Positions 6,404 through 14,735 of a stretch of DNA of 54,744 nucleotides are shown piece after piece; within the stretch, counting starts at the first letter, position 1, and each line of letters starts with the position of its first letter. Source of the DNA: a virus. The translations under genes and the position numbers were made by a program. The stretch covers positions 1 through 54,744 of the IMG/VR virus record IMGVR_UViG_3300035072_000127, one strand, 5' to 3'. The notes below the pieces were generated by a model that was not told the origin of the DNA, ran no database searches, and was given only the letters and a program-made list of their open reading frames with translations.

Positions 6404-6964
6404 ATGCTTGTCATGGCTCTCGATGTTGCGACGAAACTTGGCTACGCGATCGGGCGCGCGGGCGAAAAGCCGCGCGCCGGGTCGGAGCGGCTGAAGCGCC
6501 CGGACGACCCGTCGCAGCGAGCATGCAGGAAGCTCGGGATTTGGCTGCGGGATCAGTTCGCCTTCGAGCTTCCTGACCTCGTTGTGATCGAGGCCCCGGT
6601 GAACATCGGTGGCATGATCGATTGGAAAAAGGACAGCGGCGAGCGCCCCACGTTCCGTTCCACCCCAGAAACCATCTCGCTCCTGCACCGCCTCGTTGGC
6701 GGGGTCGAGACGATCTGCGGGCCGTATGGCATCCGTTGTGAGTCAGCGAACGTCCAGAGCGTTCGCAAGCACGTCGTAGGCAAGGCGCGTCCTGAAAACC
6801 CGAAGCAGGCCGTTCTCGCGCGCTGCCAGATGCTCGGCTATCTGCCGAAGGATTACAGGGATACAGACGCGGCCGATGCGGTCGCGCTGCACATTTACGC
6901 CAGCGACGTGATTTGCCGCGCGAAGCCAGCGGGTCTCGTTCTCTTTGGGGAGGAGCACCCATGA
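6404..6964 (+). CDS. RuvC-like Holliday junction resolvase, 186 aa
   Basis: The RNase H-fold landmarks of phage RuvC-like proteins are visible: first acidic residue in MALDVATKLGYAIGR, second in DLVVIEAPVNIGG, and the C-terminal acidic pair in DTDAADAVALHIYA. Such enzymes cut four-way junctions and help resolve branched replication intermediates before packaging. Length is normal for the family. The stop overlaps the next start (ATGA). Confidence 0.82.
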   Translation: MLVMALDVATKLGYAIGRAGEKPRAGSERLKRPDDPSQRACRKLGIWLRDQFAFELPDLVVIEAPVNIGGMIDWKKDSGERPTFRSTPETISLLHRLVGGVETICGPYGIRCESANVQSVRKHVVGKARPENPKQAVLARCQMLGYLPKDYRDTDAADAVALHIYASDVICRAKPAGLVLFGEEHP

Positions 6965-7194
6965 GCGACACCAACGCTTTGCGCAATCCTGTCACGGGAT
7001 GGATCAAGCCCAAAATCGACGACCTGATTATTCCCCATGCCAGAGACGGGCAGAGCGTCCGCACCATAGCGACCAGCTTGGAGATCAAGCACGCCCGCGT
7101 TCATGCGGTTCTCGTTCGCGCCCATAGCTACGGCATGATCACGGATGCGGAGGCGCGCGCTCTCGACCTGTTCCGCGCGAGGGCGTCAGCATGA
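6961..7194 (+). CDS. Small putative HTH protein, 77 aa
   Basis: The segment KIDDLIIPHARDGQSVRTIA followed by TSLEIKHARVHAVLVRAHSY resembles a resolvase-like helix-turn-helix. It is coupled to the resolvase and to gcrA by ATGA overlaps at both ends. A DNA-binding role is inferred. Confidence 0.6.
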   Translation: MSDTNALRNPVTGWIKPKIDDLIIPHARDGQSVRTIATSLEIKHARVHAVLVRAHSYGMITDAEARALDLFRARASA

Positions 7195-7772
7195 GCCTCG
7201 GATGGACCGACGAGCGCGTCGAGAAGCTCCTCGCCCTTTGGCAGGAAGGCCATAGCGCGAGCCATATCTCAGCGCGTCTTGGCATCACGCGCAACGCCGT
7301 GATCGGCAAGCTCCATCGCATGGGAAAGTCGGAGCGCTCTGCTGGGCCTCGCGTCGATAAGGTCCAACAAGCTTCTAAGCCAGCATCCCCAAAATCTTCG
7401 AAGACAATCGCTCATGTGCCAGCTCGGGCGATGGAGCGACAGCCTGCGTCTACCATCGTTGCGCCTGCCCCGGCGCCAGGCGTCGACGAAAGGGTTTCTG
7501 AGATCCCTTCCGAGCGCGTCTCTTTGATTGATCTGCGCGTCGAGCACTGCCGATGGCCATTCGGCTCTCCGGGGCAGGACGGGTTTGGCTTTTGCGGCGC
7601 CCGTCGCGAGGACATCCACAACGAGCACAATTTCTACTGCCCGCACCATTCCACACTCGCCTATGCGCCGAGCAAGGAGCGCAAGCCCGTAAGCGCCGAG
7701 ACGAAAGAGAAGATGCGCGCTGCGGCGGCGAAGAGCTTCGAGGGCTTCTTGAGAAAGGAAGCGCGGGGATGA
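7191..7772 (+). CDS. gcrA: Phage-encoded GcrA-like regulator
   Basis: The N-terminus LGWTDERVEKLLALWQEGHS, ASHISARLGITRNAVIGKLH is the diagnostic GcrA helix-turn-helix. The C-terminus CRWPFGSPGQDGFGFCGA and YCPHHSTLAY is the sigma-binding and zinc-like part of GcrA. Cellular GcrA works with sigma-70 and promotes transcription at GANTC-methylated promoters in alphaproteobacteria. At 193 residues it is a normal length. A phage copy could redirect host cell-cycle transcription or serve phage promoters such as the GANTC-bearing region at 2014-2066. Confidence 0.9.
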   Translation: MSLGWTDERVEKLLALWQEGHSASHISARLGITRNAVIGKLHRMGKSERSAGPRVDKVQQASKPASPKSSKTIAHVPARAMERQPASTIVAPAPAPGVDERVSEIPSERVSLIDLRVEHCRWPFGSPGQDGFGFCGARREDIHNEHNFYCPHHSTLAYAPSKERKPVSAETKEKMRAAAAKSFEGFLRKEARG

Positions 7773-8377
7773 GCGAGACGCGCGAGAAGAACGCGAAGAT
7801 TTGGGAACGCGACCCTTTCGACTGGTACGTCGAAGGAGCCGAGGTCAGTGCGGCGCTGTTCCGAGTTGAGCGCTTCGTCGGTGATATCTGGGACCCCGCC
7901 TGTGGTGGCGGAAATATTCTCGCGAGCGCGGAGGCTGCGGGGTATGTCGCCGTCGGTTCTGACGTCGTCTATCGCGAGCCATGTTCGCGACCGGTCATTG
8001 TCGGCGATTTTCTTGACCCGCTTTTTCTCATCAATCCACAGAATGTTGTGTGCAACCCACCTTACTTCGGTGGCAAGGGCACAGAAGCGTTTATCCGTAA
8101 GGCATTGAGGGTCGCGAGCGGCAAGGTCGCCATCTTCGTCGACAAGCGATTCCTGGCCGGCGCGAAGCGCGCGGCTGGCCTCTTCAAGGACCATCCGCCG
8201 ACGCGCGTCTGGATCATCACGCCTCGCCCATCTTGCCCGCCTGGAGCGTGGCTCGCGGCCGGCAATAAAGCCGGTGGCGGAACGGCTGATTATGTCTGGC
8301 TCGTGTGGGATCTGACGGCGCCAGCCAGCATGACCCAGCTCGCATGGCTCAGTACGCGCGAGGCCTCCGCATTATGA
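7769..8377 (+). CDS. N6-adenine-type DNA methyltransferase, 202 aa
   Basis: Motif I is IWDPACGGGNILASA (SAM binding) and motif IV is VVCNPPYFGG (catalytic NPPY), in the order I then IV. No target-recognition domain is obvious, so specificity cannot be read. The start overlaps the gcrA stop. Phage methyltransferases of this small type commonly protect against restriction; coupling to gcrA suggests a possible link to methylation-dependent transcription. Confidence 0.78.
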   Translation: MSETREKNAKIWERDPFDWYVEGAEVSAALFRVERFVGDIWDPACGGGNILASAEAAGYVAVGSDVVYREPCSRPVIVGDFLDPLFLINPQNVVCNPPYFGGKGTEAFIRKALRVASGKVAIFVDKRFLAGAKRAAGLFKDHPPTRVWIITPRPSCPPGAWLAAGNKAGGGTADYVWLVWDLTAPASMTQLAWLSTREASAL

Positions 8378-8682
8378 AATCCGACCGCCTACCATGTTGT
8401 GTGCCGTTTTGCCGCCGAACCATCTCGCGCGAGAAGGGCTACGAGCAATGGGTTTGCGGCAAGCATTGGCGTCTTGTCTCCTATGAGGCGCGCTGGGCCT
8501 ATAGCCGGGCTAAGCGGCGCGCGAAGCGCATTCTGCGTGGCCGCCCTGAATACGCGAGCTACTGGACGTTGCCGCCTGGCTCGATGCGCCGCCGTGCCGC
8601 CGTGCGTATGTGGCGCCGGCTCGATCTCAAATGGATGCGTTGCGTCAATGATGCCATCGAATCCGCTGGGGGGCTGCGATGA
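8374..8682 (+). CDS. Hypothetical cysteine-containing basic protein, 102 aa
   Basis: ATG 8374 overlaps the preceding stop. The N-terminus LPCCVPFCRRTISREKGYE and VCGKHWRLV carries cysteines and a histidine suited to a small zinc site. The rest is arginine-rich, for example SRAKRRAKRILRGRP. Similar short zinc-binding proteins are common in phage early regions. Function unknown. Confidence 0.65.
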   Translation: MKSDRLPCCVPFCRRTISREKGYEQWVCGKHWRLVSYEARWAYSRAKRRAKRILRGRPEYASYWTLPPGSMRRRAAVRMWRRLDLKWMRCVNDAIESAGGLR

Positions 8683-9014
8683 CGACGCGCTTCTCGACCA
8701 TCGCGAAGGACTGGGAGCTTACCGACACAGAGCGGGAGTTCCTAAGCAATGTGATCATCCAATTGCGAAAGAGCGAGGCGATCGGAGTCGGGAAGACAGG
8801 CCGTATCAGTTTTGAGCAGGCAATCGATGCTGTGTGCAGGGCCGCGTACGAAGCTGAGGTGCAATACAAGCGCACATTTTACCACGGGCACCTGAGGCAG
8901 CAGGAGTGCCTCGATCGAGCGCACGGCTTCATGACCGGGGTCATGATCGAATTCAGCCGCATTGAACCGATCATGCGGCGCTATGCCGACAAGAAGAAGA
9001 ACGGGGTCCTTTAG
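8679..9014 (+). CDS. Hypothetical phage protein, 111 aa
   Basis: Overlaps the previous gene by four bases. It is predicted helical, with TDTEREFLSNVIIQLRKSEA and a histidine-rich centre KRTFYHGHLRQQECLDRAHG. No family recognised. Confidence 0.6.
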   Translation: MTTRFSTIAKDWELTDTEREFLSNVIIQLRKSEAIGVGKTGRISFEQAIDAVCRAAYEAEVQYKRTFYHGHLRQQECLDRAHGFMTGVMIEFSRIEPIMRRYADKKKNGVL

Positions 9015-9362
9015 ATGCGAAGGGGCTGGCGCAAATTCTCGACTGCGGAGCTGATCTCAGCCGCCTATTTGGCGGGGCAGGGGAAGTCTGGCGATGAGAT
9101 CGCCAGCGTGCTTCGGATATCGCTCCAAAACGCCTATGCGCTTCTCCACCGCTACGGGATCAGTCTCGTCCATAAGCAGGGCGGCCAAGGATGCGTCGGC
9201 CCCCTCGTCCTCAATGACGACGAGATCGAAGCGAGCATTCGCCTTCCTGTGGAAATGGGGTTGCCTCCAGAGCGTGCGCTTTCCTTGGCGGTTGGCGGCC
9301 TTCTCAAAGACGATTTGACCTTCAAACGCATCGTCGCGAACGAATTACGGAGCCGCAAATGA
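9015..9362 (+). CDS. Putative HTH protein, 115 aa
   Basis: The N-terminus FSTAELISAAYLAGQGKSGD, EIASVLRISLQNAYALLHRY resembles the GcrA-type helix-turn-helix, without the GcrA C-terminal part. It begins immediately after the previous stop and overlaps the next gene. It could be a second sequence-specific regulator or an accessory of the methyltransferase that follows. Confidence 0.6.
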   Translation: MRRGWRKFSTAELISAAYLAGQGKSGDEIASVLRISLQNAYALLHRYGISLVHKQGGQGCVGPLVLNDDEIEASIRLPVEMGLPPERALSLAVGGLLKDDLTFKRIVANELRSRK

Positions 9363-10894
9363 ACGCGCGCGCCAATCTACCGATGCCGCGAGCGACGGTC
9401 GAGCAGATCGTCGAAAGCCGGGACGAAGCCCTGACGCTTTATGAGCGCGCCTATGCCGCGATCGCCGCAGCAGATGAAGCGATCCAGGCTGCCCATGAAA
9501 TGGCGCGGCGCGCAGCGCCGATCGAGAGGAACAACTACACCTATGACAGGATCGACGAGATCAGCCGCTTTTACGCCGCCGTGAGGCTGCCGAAGCGCGA
9601 CGAGTTTCTGCGCGTGGCGCGCCAGCTGACCGATCTACAGTGCTGGGGCTACATCGTGAAGATGACGGATCTCGAACGCCTGATGGACGTCCAGGCGAAG
9701 GAGCAGCTCCGGAACCAGCTGCGCTATGTGCCGGACCGCGTTGACCGGTCGGGCCAGCTCATCACCGATGACGAGGCGGCGAAGGGGATGCCGCCAATCA
9801 CGGTGGAGAACATCTATGCGACGCTCGAAGCCTTCCGCATGGACGCGGACACGATCTTCCGCCGGGGGATTGCGAACGCCTTTGCGTCCCTCGATCGGCG
9901 CTTCAAGAGCCACGACGGCTTCAAGGTGGGCTCGCGCATTATCGTCACTCGCATGTTCAACGAATACGGCCGCCTGGAATGGGGGAGCGTCCGTGACACG
10001 CTGATCGACGTCGAGCGCGTCTTCGCTATCCTCGACGGGCACCACGAGGCGACCTTTCAAAGCACGCTGAACATGCTCGAAGCCGAGCGCGGGATGGGAC
10101 ATGCGCGCCAGACTTTGAACGAGAACGACTACTTTCGGGTACGCGGCTTCAAGAATGGCAATGCGCACCTTTGGTTCAAACGCGACGACCTCGTTCGCAA
10201 GGTCAATAAGCTGCTTGCTGAATTCTACGGCGAGGTCATCGCGGACGGCGGGCAGACCGAAGAAGACGTTTTCTCGAATCGCAAGACCACCCCGGCCAAG
10301 CGCTTCGGCTTCTTCCCCACGCCGGACGCCGCCGCAAAGGAGCTGTTCCGGAATATCTGGGTGCTGAGGTCGGCCGACCAGCCGCGCTTGCGCGTGCTGG
10401 AGCCATCGGCCGGCACGGGCAACCTGGCCCGCCGGTGCATCTCGAAGCTGTCCGACATTGAGCCTTGGCGCCGGGAGGAATATGCGCGCTCCTATCGGTT
10501 CGACAATGCGGTCGACTGCATAGAGGTCCAGCCCGACCTTGCCGCGCGCCTCGAAGCCGAAGGCATCTACAACCGAGTCATATGCACGGACTTCCTTTCG
10601 CTGAAGCCCAGCTCCTTCGAGCCCTATGACATGGTGGTGATGAACCCGCCCTTCGACATGGAGCGGGATATCGACCATGTGACCCACGCCCTCGAATTCC
10701 TGAAGCCCGGCGGACAACTCTTCGCAATTATGTCGGCAGGCACGGAGTTCCGTGAGACACGCAAGGCTGTCGCGTTGCGCGCGCGTGTGGAGCGGCATGG
10801 CGGCTCGTTCCGCGATCTTCCGCCGGGCTCATTCAGAGAGAGCGGGACGAACGTCAACACGGTGGTGCTGACGATGCAGAGGGCGAACTCATGA
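9359..10894 (+). CDS. DUF4942-type DNA methyltransferase, 511 aa
   Basis: The N-terminal ~300 residues match my memory of DUF4942 (opening VEQIVESRDEALTLYERAYA, later LERLMDVQAKEQLRNQ). The C-terminus is a Rossmann methyltransferase with FFPTPDAAAKELF, motif I VLEPSAGTGNLA and motif IV MVVMNPPFDMERDIDH. N6-adenine methylation is the likely activity. This is the second of three methyltransferases in the early region. Confidence 0.82.
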   Translation: MNARANLPMPRATVEQIVESRDEALTLYERAYAAIAAADEAIQAAHEMARRAAPIERNNYTYDRIDEISRFYAAVRLPKRDEFLRVARQLTDLQCWGYIVKMTDLERLMDVQAKEQLRNQLRYVPDRVDRSGQLITDDEAAKGMPPITVENIYATLEAFRMDADTIFRRGIANAFASLDRRFKSHDGFKVGSRIIVTRMFNEYGRLEWGSVRDTLIDVERVFAILDGHHEATFQSTLNMLEAERGMGHARQTLNENDYFRVRGFKNGNAHLWFKRDDLVRKVNKLLAEFYGEVIADGGQTEEDVFSNRKTTPAKRFGFFPTPDAAAKELFRNIWVLRSADQPRLRVLEPSAGTGNLARRCISKLSDIEPWRREEYARSYRFDNAVDCIEVQPDLAARLEAEGIYNRVICTDFLSLKPSSFEPYDMVVMNPPFDMERDIDHVTHALEFLKPGGQLFAIMSAGTEFRETRKAVALRARVERHGGSFRDLPPGSFRESGTNVNTVVLTMQRANS

Positions 10895-12099
10895 GCGACG
10901 CCGATTTTGAGGCATGGATCGAAGAAGCGCGTCGCGTTCCGATCGAGAACGTGGCTGAGGCGCTCGGCATACGCATGCCGGCGCGGGGAGAGTATTCCGG
11001 CCCATGCATATTGGGCTGCTGTACGACCGACGGCTTCTCGATCAATCCGAAGAAGGGCGTCTTTCTTTGCCGCAAGTCTGGGGCTGCTGGAGACGGGATC
11101 TCCATGGTCCAGCATGTGCGCGAGTGCGACTTCGTCTCGGCCTGCGAGTACATAAACGAAACGCCTCCCCCACGCGGCGAAACCAGAGTTCGGGAGCGCG
11201 ACCCGGAAATCGAGCGCGAGCGCCGCGAAGAAAAGCGCGACGCCGAGATCGAACGCCAGCGCGAGGAGGCGAAAGCCGAAGACAACGCGCGCGCTAAGGC
11301 GGCGCGCCTCTTTGAGCAAGGCGTCCCGATCGCAGGAACGCAAGCCGAGGACTATCTCGAGAGCCGCGGCATCCTCTTGCACACGTTCGACCCCTCTGAT
11401 CTCCGCTTCATCCGCGACCTCTCGTATGTCGGCTATGCCGATGCGGACGCGCAGGAGGCCGTAGAACTCGGCCGCTTCCACTGCATGGTGGCGGCCATGC
11501 GCGACGCGCAGGGGCGCATCCAGGGTCTCCACAGGACGTATCTTGACCCGCACGGCGCGAAGAAGCTGCAGCCCCCTGGAGACCGCAAGCGCAACAAGGC
11601 GAAGAAGGGAATGTCCAAGATGGGCGGCGGCCTGATCATGCTGCAGCCGCCATCTGACCTCCTCGCCGTAGGGGAAGGCATAGAGACCTCTTTGGCATGG
11701 CTCGCCATGGCCCGCATCGGCGGCTTCGGGGACGAGCTCGCACACGCTGGCGTCGCGGCGGCTTATTCGCTCGGAAATCTCTGCGGGTTATCGACCGGCT
11801 CAATTCCGCACCCTCACCCCCCACGCGGGCGCCCGAACGCGACCATCCCCAACGGGGATCCGGACATGGAAAGCGGCGCGATGTGGATCCCCGCAGGTGT
11901 GAAGCAGCTGATCCTCCTCGGAGACGGCGATCTTGATCCCGACGGCGAATACAAGCGCGAGACGGTCGCAAAATTGAAGACCGGGCTGGCGCGGTTTCAG
12001 CGGCTCGGCTTCGAGACGATTGTGCACATGGCCCCGAAGGATGACGACTGGGCTGATGTTTTGATCGCCAAGTGGCTGAAGATGCGGGAGGCGGCATGA
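10891..12099 (+). CDS. Primase-like protein with CHC2 zinc finger and Toprim domain
   Basis: Residues 1-90 resemble a primase zinc-binding domain (VPIENVAEALGIRMPARGEY, CILGCC, FLCRKSGAAGDGISMVQ). A charged helical linker of about 50 residues follows (for example ERERREEKRDAEIERQREEA). The Toprim domain shows LLAVGEGIETSLAWLA, with the catalytic glutamate, and LILLGDGDLDPDGE, the DxD motif. It would synthesise primers for phage replication, together with the RepA-like ATPase at 15004. No DNA polymerase is seen in the window. Confidence 0.85.
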   Translation: MSDADFEAWIEEARRVPIENVAEALGIRMPARGEYSGPCILGCCTTDGFSINPKKGVFLCRKSGAAGDGISMVQHVRECDFVSACEYINETPPPRGETRVRERDPEIERERREEKRDAEIERQREEAKAEDNARAKAARLFEQGVPIAGTQAEDYLESRGILLHTFDPSDLRFIRDLSYVGYADADAQEAVELGRFHCMVAAMRDAQGRIQGLHRTYLDPHGAKKLQPPGDRKRNKAKKGMSKMGGGLIMLQPPSDLLAVGEGIETSLAWLAMARIGGFGDELAHAGVAAAYSLGNLCGLSTGSIPHPHPPRGRPNATIPNGDPDMESGAMWIPAGVKQLILLGDGDLDPDGEYKRETVAKLKTGLARFQRLGFETIVHMAPKDDDWADVLIAKWLKMREAA

Positions 12100-12467
12100 G
12101 CGACACGGACGTTCAACGCGGCGAGCGCGCTGCATTGCGATGGGCGGCAAAGGAGGCGCGACAGGCGGCGGACGCCATCGCCGGAAAGAGCGAGGGCAAG
12201 GCGGCGAGAGGCGCTGTGGCGGCGTTGTTGGCGCTCGCTGATGCGATTGATCCGGGCGTTGGCAAGGACGCTCCCAGGCCAGAATCGCCGCCACCAGCGC
12301 CACCCTTAGCGCCGTCGCCGACGTCATCGCCGCCCGCCCCGCGCCCGGAAGCAAAGTTGCTCGGCTATACGGGCGACGAATGCTCGGAATGCGGCTCGAT
12401 GCGGATGGTGCGCAACGGCATGTGCCTCAAATGCGAAAATTGCGGCGCTACGACCGGATGTTCTTGA
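12096..12467 (+). CDS. Small protein with NrdJ-like C-terminal zinc ribbon, 123 aa
   Basis: Residues 1-50 are an alanine-rich helix, 55-85 a proline-rich linker, and the C-terminus reads GYTGDECSECGSMRMVRNG and CLKCENCGATTGCS. This four-cysteine ribbon closely resembles the extreme C-terminus of class II (B12-dependent) ribonucleotide reductase NrdJ. No reductase domain is present here. It may have been recruited as a stand-alone module; binding partner unknown. Confidence 0.7.
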   Translation: MSDTDVQRGERAALRWAAKEARQAADAIAGKSEGKAARGAVAALLALADAIDPGVGKDAPRPESPPPAPPLAPSPTSSPPAPRPEAKLLGYTGDECSECGSMRMVRNGMCLKCENCGATTGCS

Positions 12468-12481
12468 GACGGGGGTGATCA

Positions 12482-12781
12482 GTGAACGAGCGGGAATTCG
12501 AAATCGCAATTTCAGAGCTAGCAGCGCGTGTGCGCGACCGAGAGGAAATGGTCGCCGCGCTGCAGATGGCGAACAGTCGTCTCTTAGAGCGGGCGAGGAA
12601 GGCAGAAGTGCTTCTCGCGCAGCGCATCATGACCGCAAAGAGCGTGCGCGAAGTCTTGCAGCCGTTCGCGCGGGTCGCTGTCGGTATGCCGCACGTGAAA
12701 GACCCTGGAATGCCGGTGAATGTGACGATCCTGTTCGAGCATTTTTTGAAAGCGCGGGATTTCCTCGTGGAAGCGGATTGA
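12482..12781 (+). CDS. Hypothetical helical phage protein, 99 aa
   Basis: GTG 12482 is the start, with GGGGGTGATC just upstream. The first 50 residues form a heptad-like helix: REFEIAISELAARVRDREEM, VAALQMANSRLLERA. The C-terminus VNVTILFEHFLKARDFLVEA occurs in many short phage early proteins. Function unknown. Confidence 0.6.
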   Translation: MNEREFEIAISELAARVRDREEMVAALQMANSRLLERARKAEVLLAQRIMTAKSVREVLQPFARVAVGMPHVKDPGMPVNVTILFEHFLKARDFLVEAD

Positions 12782-12789
12782 GGGCCGGG

Positions 12790-12882
12790 ATGAAGCGCTT
12801 TACGGCCATTGATCCTTTCTGTGGAGCTGGCGGCGCGTGCTTGAAATGCACCGTCTGCGGGTCGACCACGGGGTGCTCATGA
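12790..12882 (+). CDS. Chimeric 30-aa mini-ORF: methyltransferase motif I joined to zinc ribbon tail
   Basis: The ORF reads MKRFTAIDPFCGAGG then ACLKCTVCGSTTGCS. The first half resembles motif I at the start of C5-cytosine methyltransferases (IDLFCGAGG). The second half matches the last residues of the zinc ribbon encoded at 12410-12464. It looks like a deletion or recombination remnant joining two genes; AGGGCCGGG upstream could still drive translation. Confidence 0.5.
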   Translation: MKRFTAIDPFCGAGGACLKCTVCGSTTGCS

Positions 12883-12901
12883 TTGGGCTGAAGGGGGCGT
12901 C

Positions 12902-13684
12902 ATGAGCAAGATTTTCAAAAAGGAAACAGAACTGTGCGCAGCCTTTCTCGGTGAGGTCGCGAAGCTCGACAGGGATTGGATCGCTTACCCGGAGACGGAG
13001 GGGTTCGACATAGTCTTGGTCAGGAAATGCGACCAAGTTCAAATCGGGATCGAAGCCAAACTCGCTTTGAATGCTAAAGTTCTCCTGCCATCTCTTGATG
13101 GCGCGCGCGGATGGAGCATGGGCGTGGTTGGTCCCGACTATCGCGCCGTGCTTGTCCCCTCTGATGCTGCTGGGCATGAAATCGGGGCACTTTGCTGCGC
13201 GCTGGGGATCACTGTCATCCGTTGCCATAGCCCTACCGCCCAAAAAGAAGAATGGCGTCGGGGCGTTTGGCGCCCGGCGTTTTCTCCGGATCTTCCAGAT
13301 GAGGTGCGAGGGTGGGATGTAGGCAAAACATGGCACCAGTGGTGCCCAGATCGGCGCCTAAAGCTTCCAGATTATGTCCCTGATGTCACCGCTGGCGCGT
13401 CTTCGCCGCTGGCGCTTACGGAGTGGAAGATCAAGGCGATCAAGCTTGCAATCTTGCTTGAAGACCGCCCGGTAACGCGGTCTGACTTCAAGGCGCTTCA
13501 GCTTTCCCCGACACGTTGGACCGATCCTTTCACGGGTTGGCTTGTAAAGGCGGAGAACGGCTACATCGCAGGACCGAACCTTCCAAATTTTCAGCAAATG
13601 CACCCGACGGCTTACCCGCAGATCAAGGCGGACAAGGACAAATGGGCGCCGTCGCTGCGTCCCAAAGCCGGGTCATTGATATGA
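12902..13684 (+). CDS. Hypothetical phage protein with PD-(D/E)XK-like signature, 260 aa
   Basis: The N-terminus has EGFDIVLVRKCDQVQIGIEA followed by K, that is a D and an E-x-K spaced as in PD-(D/E)XK nucleases. The middle and C-terminus (for example FSPDLPDEVRGW, WCPDRRLKLP) are not recognised. The C-terminal ~90 residues could be a winged-helix-like module (KAIKLAILLEDRPVTRSDFK). It overlaps the cytosine methyltransferase start, so a modification-coupled nuclease is possible. The nuclease call is inference. Confidence 0.55.
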   Translation: MSKIFKKETELCAAFLGEVAKLDRDWIAYPETEGFDIVLVRKCDQVQIGIEAKLALNAKVLLPSLDGARGWSMGVVGPDYRAVLVPSDAAGHEIGALCCALGITVIRCHSPTAQKEEWRRGVWRPAFSPDLPDEVRGWDVGKTWHQWCPDRRLKLPDYVPDVTAGASSPLALTEWKIKAIKLAILLEDRPVTRSDFKALQLSPTRWTDPFTGWLVKAENGYIAGPNLPNFQQMHPTAYPQIKADKDKWAPSLRPKAGSLI

Positions 13685-14598
13685 GCCGCCCTCTCGTTCT
13701 GGACCTTTTCAGCGGCGCCTGTGGCGGGTGGTCTCTCGGCATGCACCGCGCTGGCTTTCGCACGGTCGCCGCTTGCGAGTCTGATCCATGGCGCCGTGCT
13801 GTTTTTTCTCACAATTTCCCAGACGTTCGGATGTACGACGATGTCAGAAGCCTCTCTGCAAGCCGAATTGTTTCCGACCTTGGGTTCTTGCCAGACGTCA
13901 TCGTCGGAAGCCCGCCATGCCAGGACGCCAGTCTTGCAAACTCAAAAGGCAAGGGCGTCGAAGGGGAAAGGACAGGCCTCTTCCGCGATGCCTTACGGCT
14001 CGTCGCCGAATGCCGTCCTCGTTGGTGCGCTTTTGAAAACAGCCCTGGCCTCAGAACTCGCGGGGCGGACTGGGTCATCGGCGAGCTGGAGAGAATGGGC
14101 TACGCCGTCTGGCCGTGCGTGGTCGGTGCTGACGATATTGGAGCGCCCCACAAGCGCGATCGGGTCTGGTTCATTGCTGCCGACACCGCGCAAATCGGAC
14201 GGGGAGCGGGGTGGACGCGGCGATCTGATCGCCGCGTTGAGAGGCAGGCCGATGAAACATGGCGGCAGGCAGCTTCTCCCGACTGCCTGCAAGCAATCTC
14301 AGTCCTCCGGACTGAGATGGGAGGGCGGATCGGGTGCGCGCGAGAAGCTACGAACGATGATCGGAACGCCGCGCGCGAACAAATGGGGCGAACCGGACTC
14401 GCATGGGCGGACGATTGGGGTGACTGGCACGGCGGCATTGCTGGCCACATACGAGTGGATCATGGGCTACCCTCCAGGCTGGCTCGCGAATGCATCAGCG
14501 CCTACGGCGACGCAGTTCTTCCCCAAATCACGGAAGCGATCGGCCGATCGATCTGGCGCGTTGAAGCCGCCCTCTCAGCAGTGACGGACGCGGCATGA
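13681..14598 (+). CDS. C5-cytosine DNA methyltransferase, 305 aa
   Basis: Family motifs in order: I VLDLFSGACGGWSLG, IV VIVGSPPCQDAS with the catalytic cysteine, VI WCAFENSPG, VIII KRDRVWFIAADT, and X SAYGDAVLPQITEAIGRSI. ENS replaces the more usual ENV. The variable region between VIII and X (about 110 residues) would hold target recognition. A 287-codon open frame overlaps almost the whole gene in another frame; see findings. It is the third methyltransferase in the early region. Confidence 0.88.
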   Translation: MSRPLVLDLFSGACGGWSLGMHRAGFRTVAACESDPWRRAVFSHNFPDVRMYDDVRSLSASRIVSDLGFLPDVIVGSPPCQDASLANSKGKGVEGERTGLFRDALRLVAECRPRWCAFENSPGLRTRGADWVIGELERMGYAVWPCVVGADDIGAPHKRDRVWFIAADTAQIGRGAGWTRRSDRRVERQADETWRQAASPDCLQAISVLRTEMGGRIGCAREATNDDRNAAREQMGRTGLAWADDWGDWHGGIAGHIRVDHGLPSRLARECISAYGDAVLPQITEAIGRSIWRVEAALSAVTDAA

Positions 14599-14735
14599 TC
14601 GAGCGCCGGCGCTTTTACTTCAAGCACACGAAGGCGACACGGATTGTCGTCATCCAAATCCTCCCACCTCGAATTATCCGCCGCGCCCGCAAACGGGCGC
14701 GTGAGGCAAGAGCAAGAAAGGGGCGGGCGTCATGA
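14595..14735 (+). CDS. Small highly basic protein, 46 aa
   Basis: It starts at ATG 14595 four bases inside the methyltransferase end and overlaps the next ATG by ATGA. The sequence MIERRRFYFKHTKATRIVVI then IIRRARKRAREARARKG is very arginine-rich and likely binds nucleic acid. Coupling on both sides supports translation. Confidence 0.55.
   Translation: MIERRRFYFKHTKATRIVVIQILPPRIIRRARKRAREARARKGRAS

Noticed and set aside
9635-10798. 387-codon antisense frame over the DUF4942 methyltransferase
   Set aside because: High GC third positions create it; the plus strand carries clear methyltransferase motifs.
10624-11745. 373-codon antisense frame over the primase
   Set aside because: No family sequence; the plus-strand primase has all motifs.
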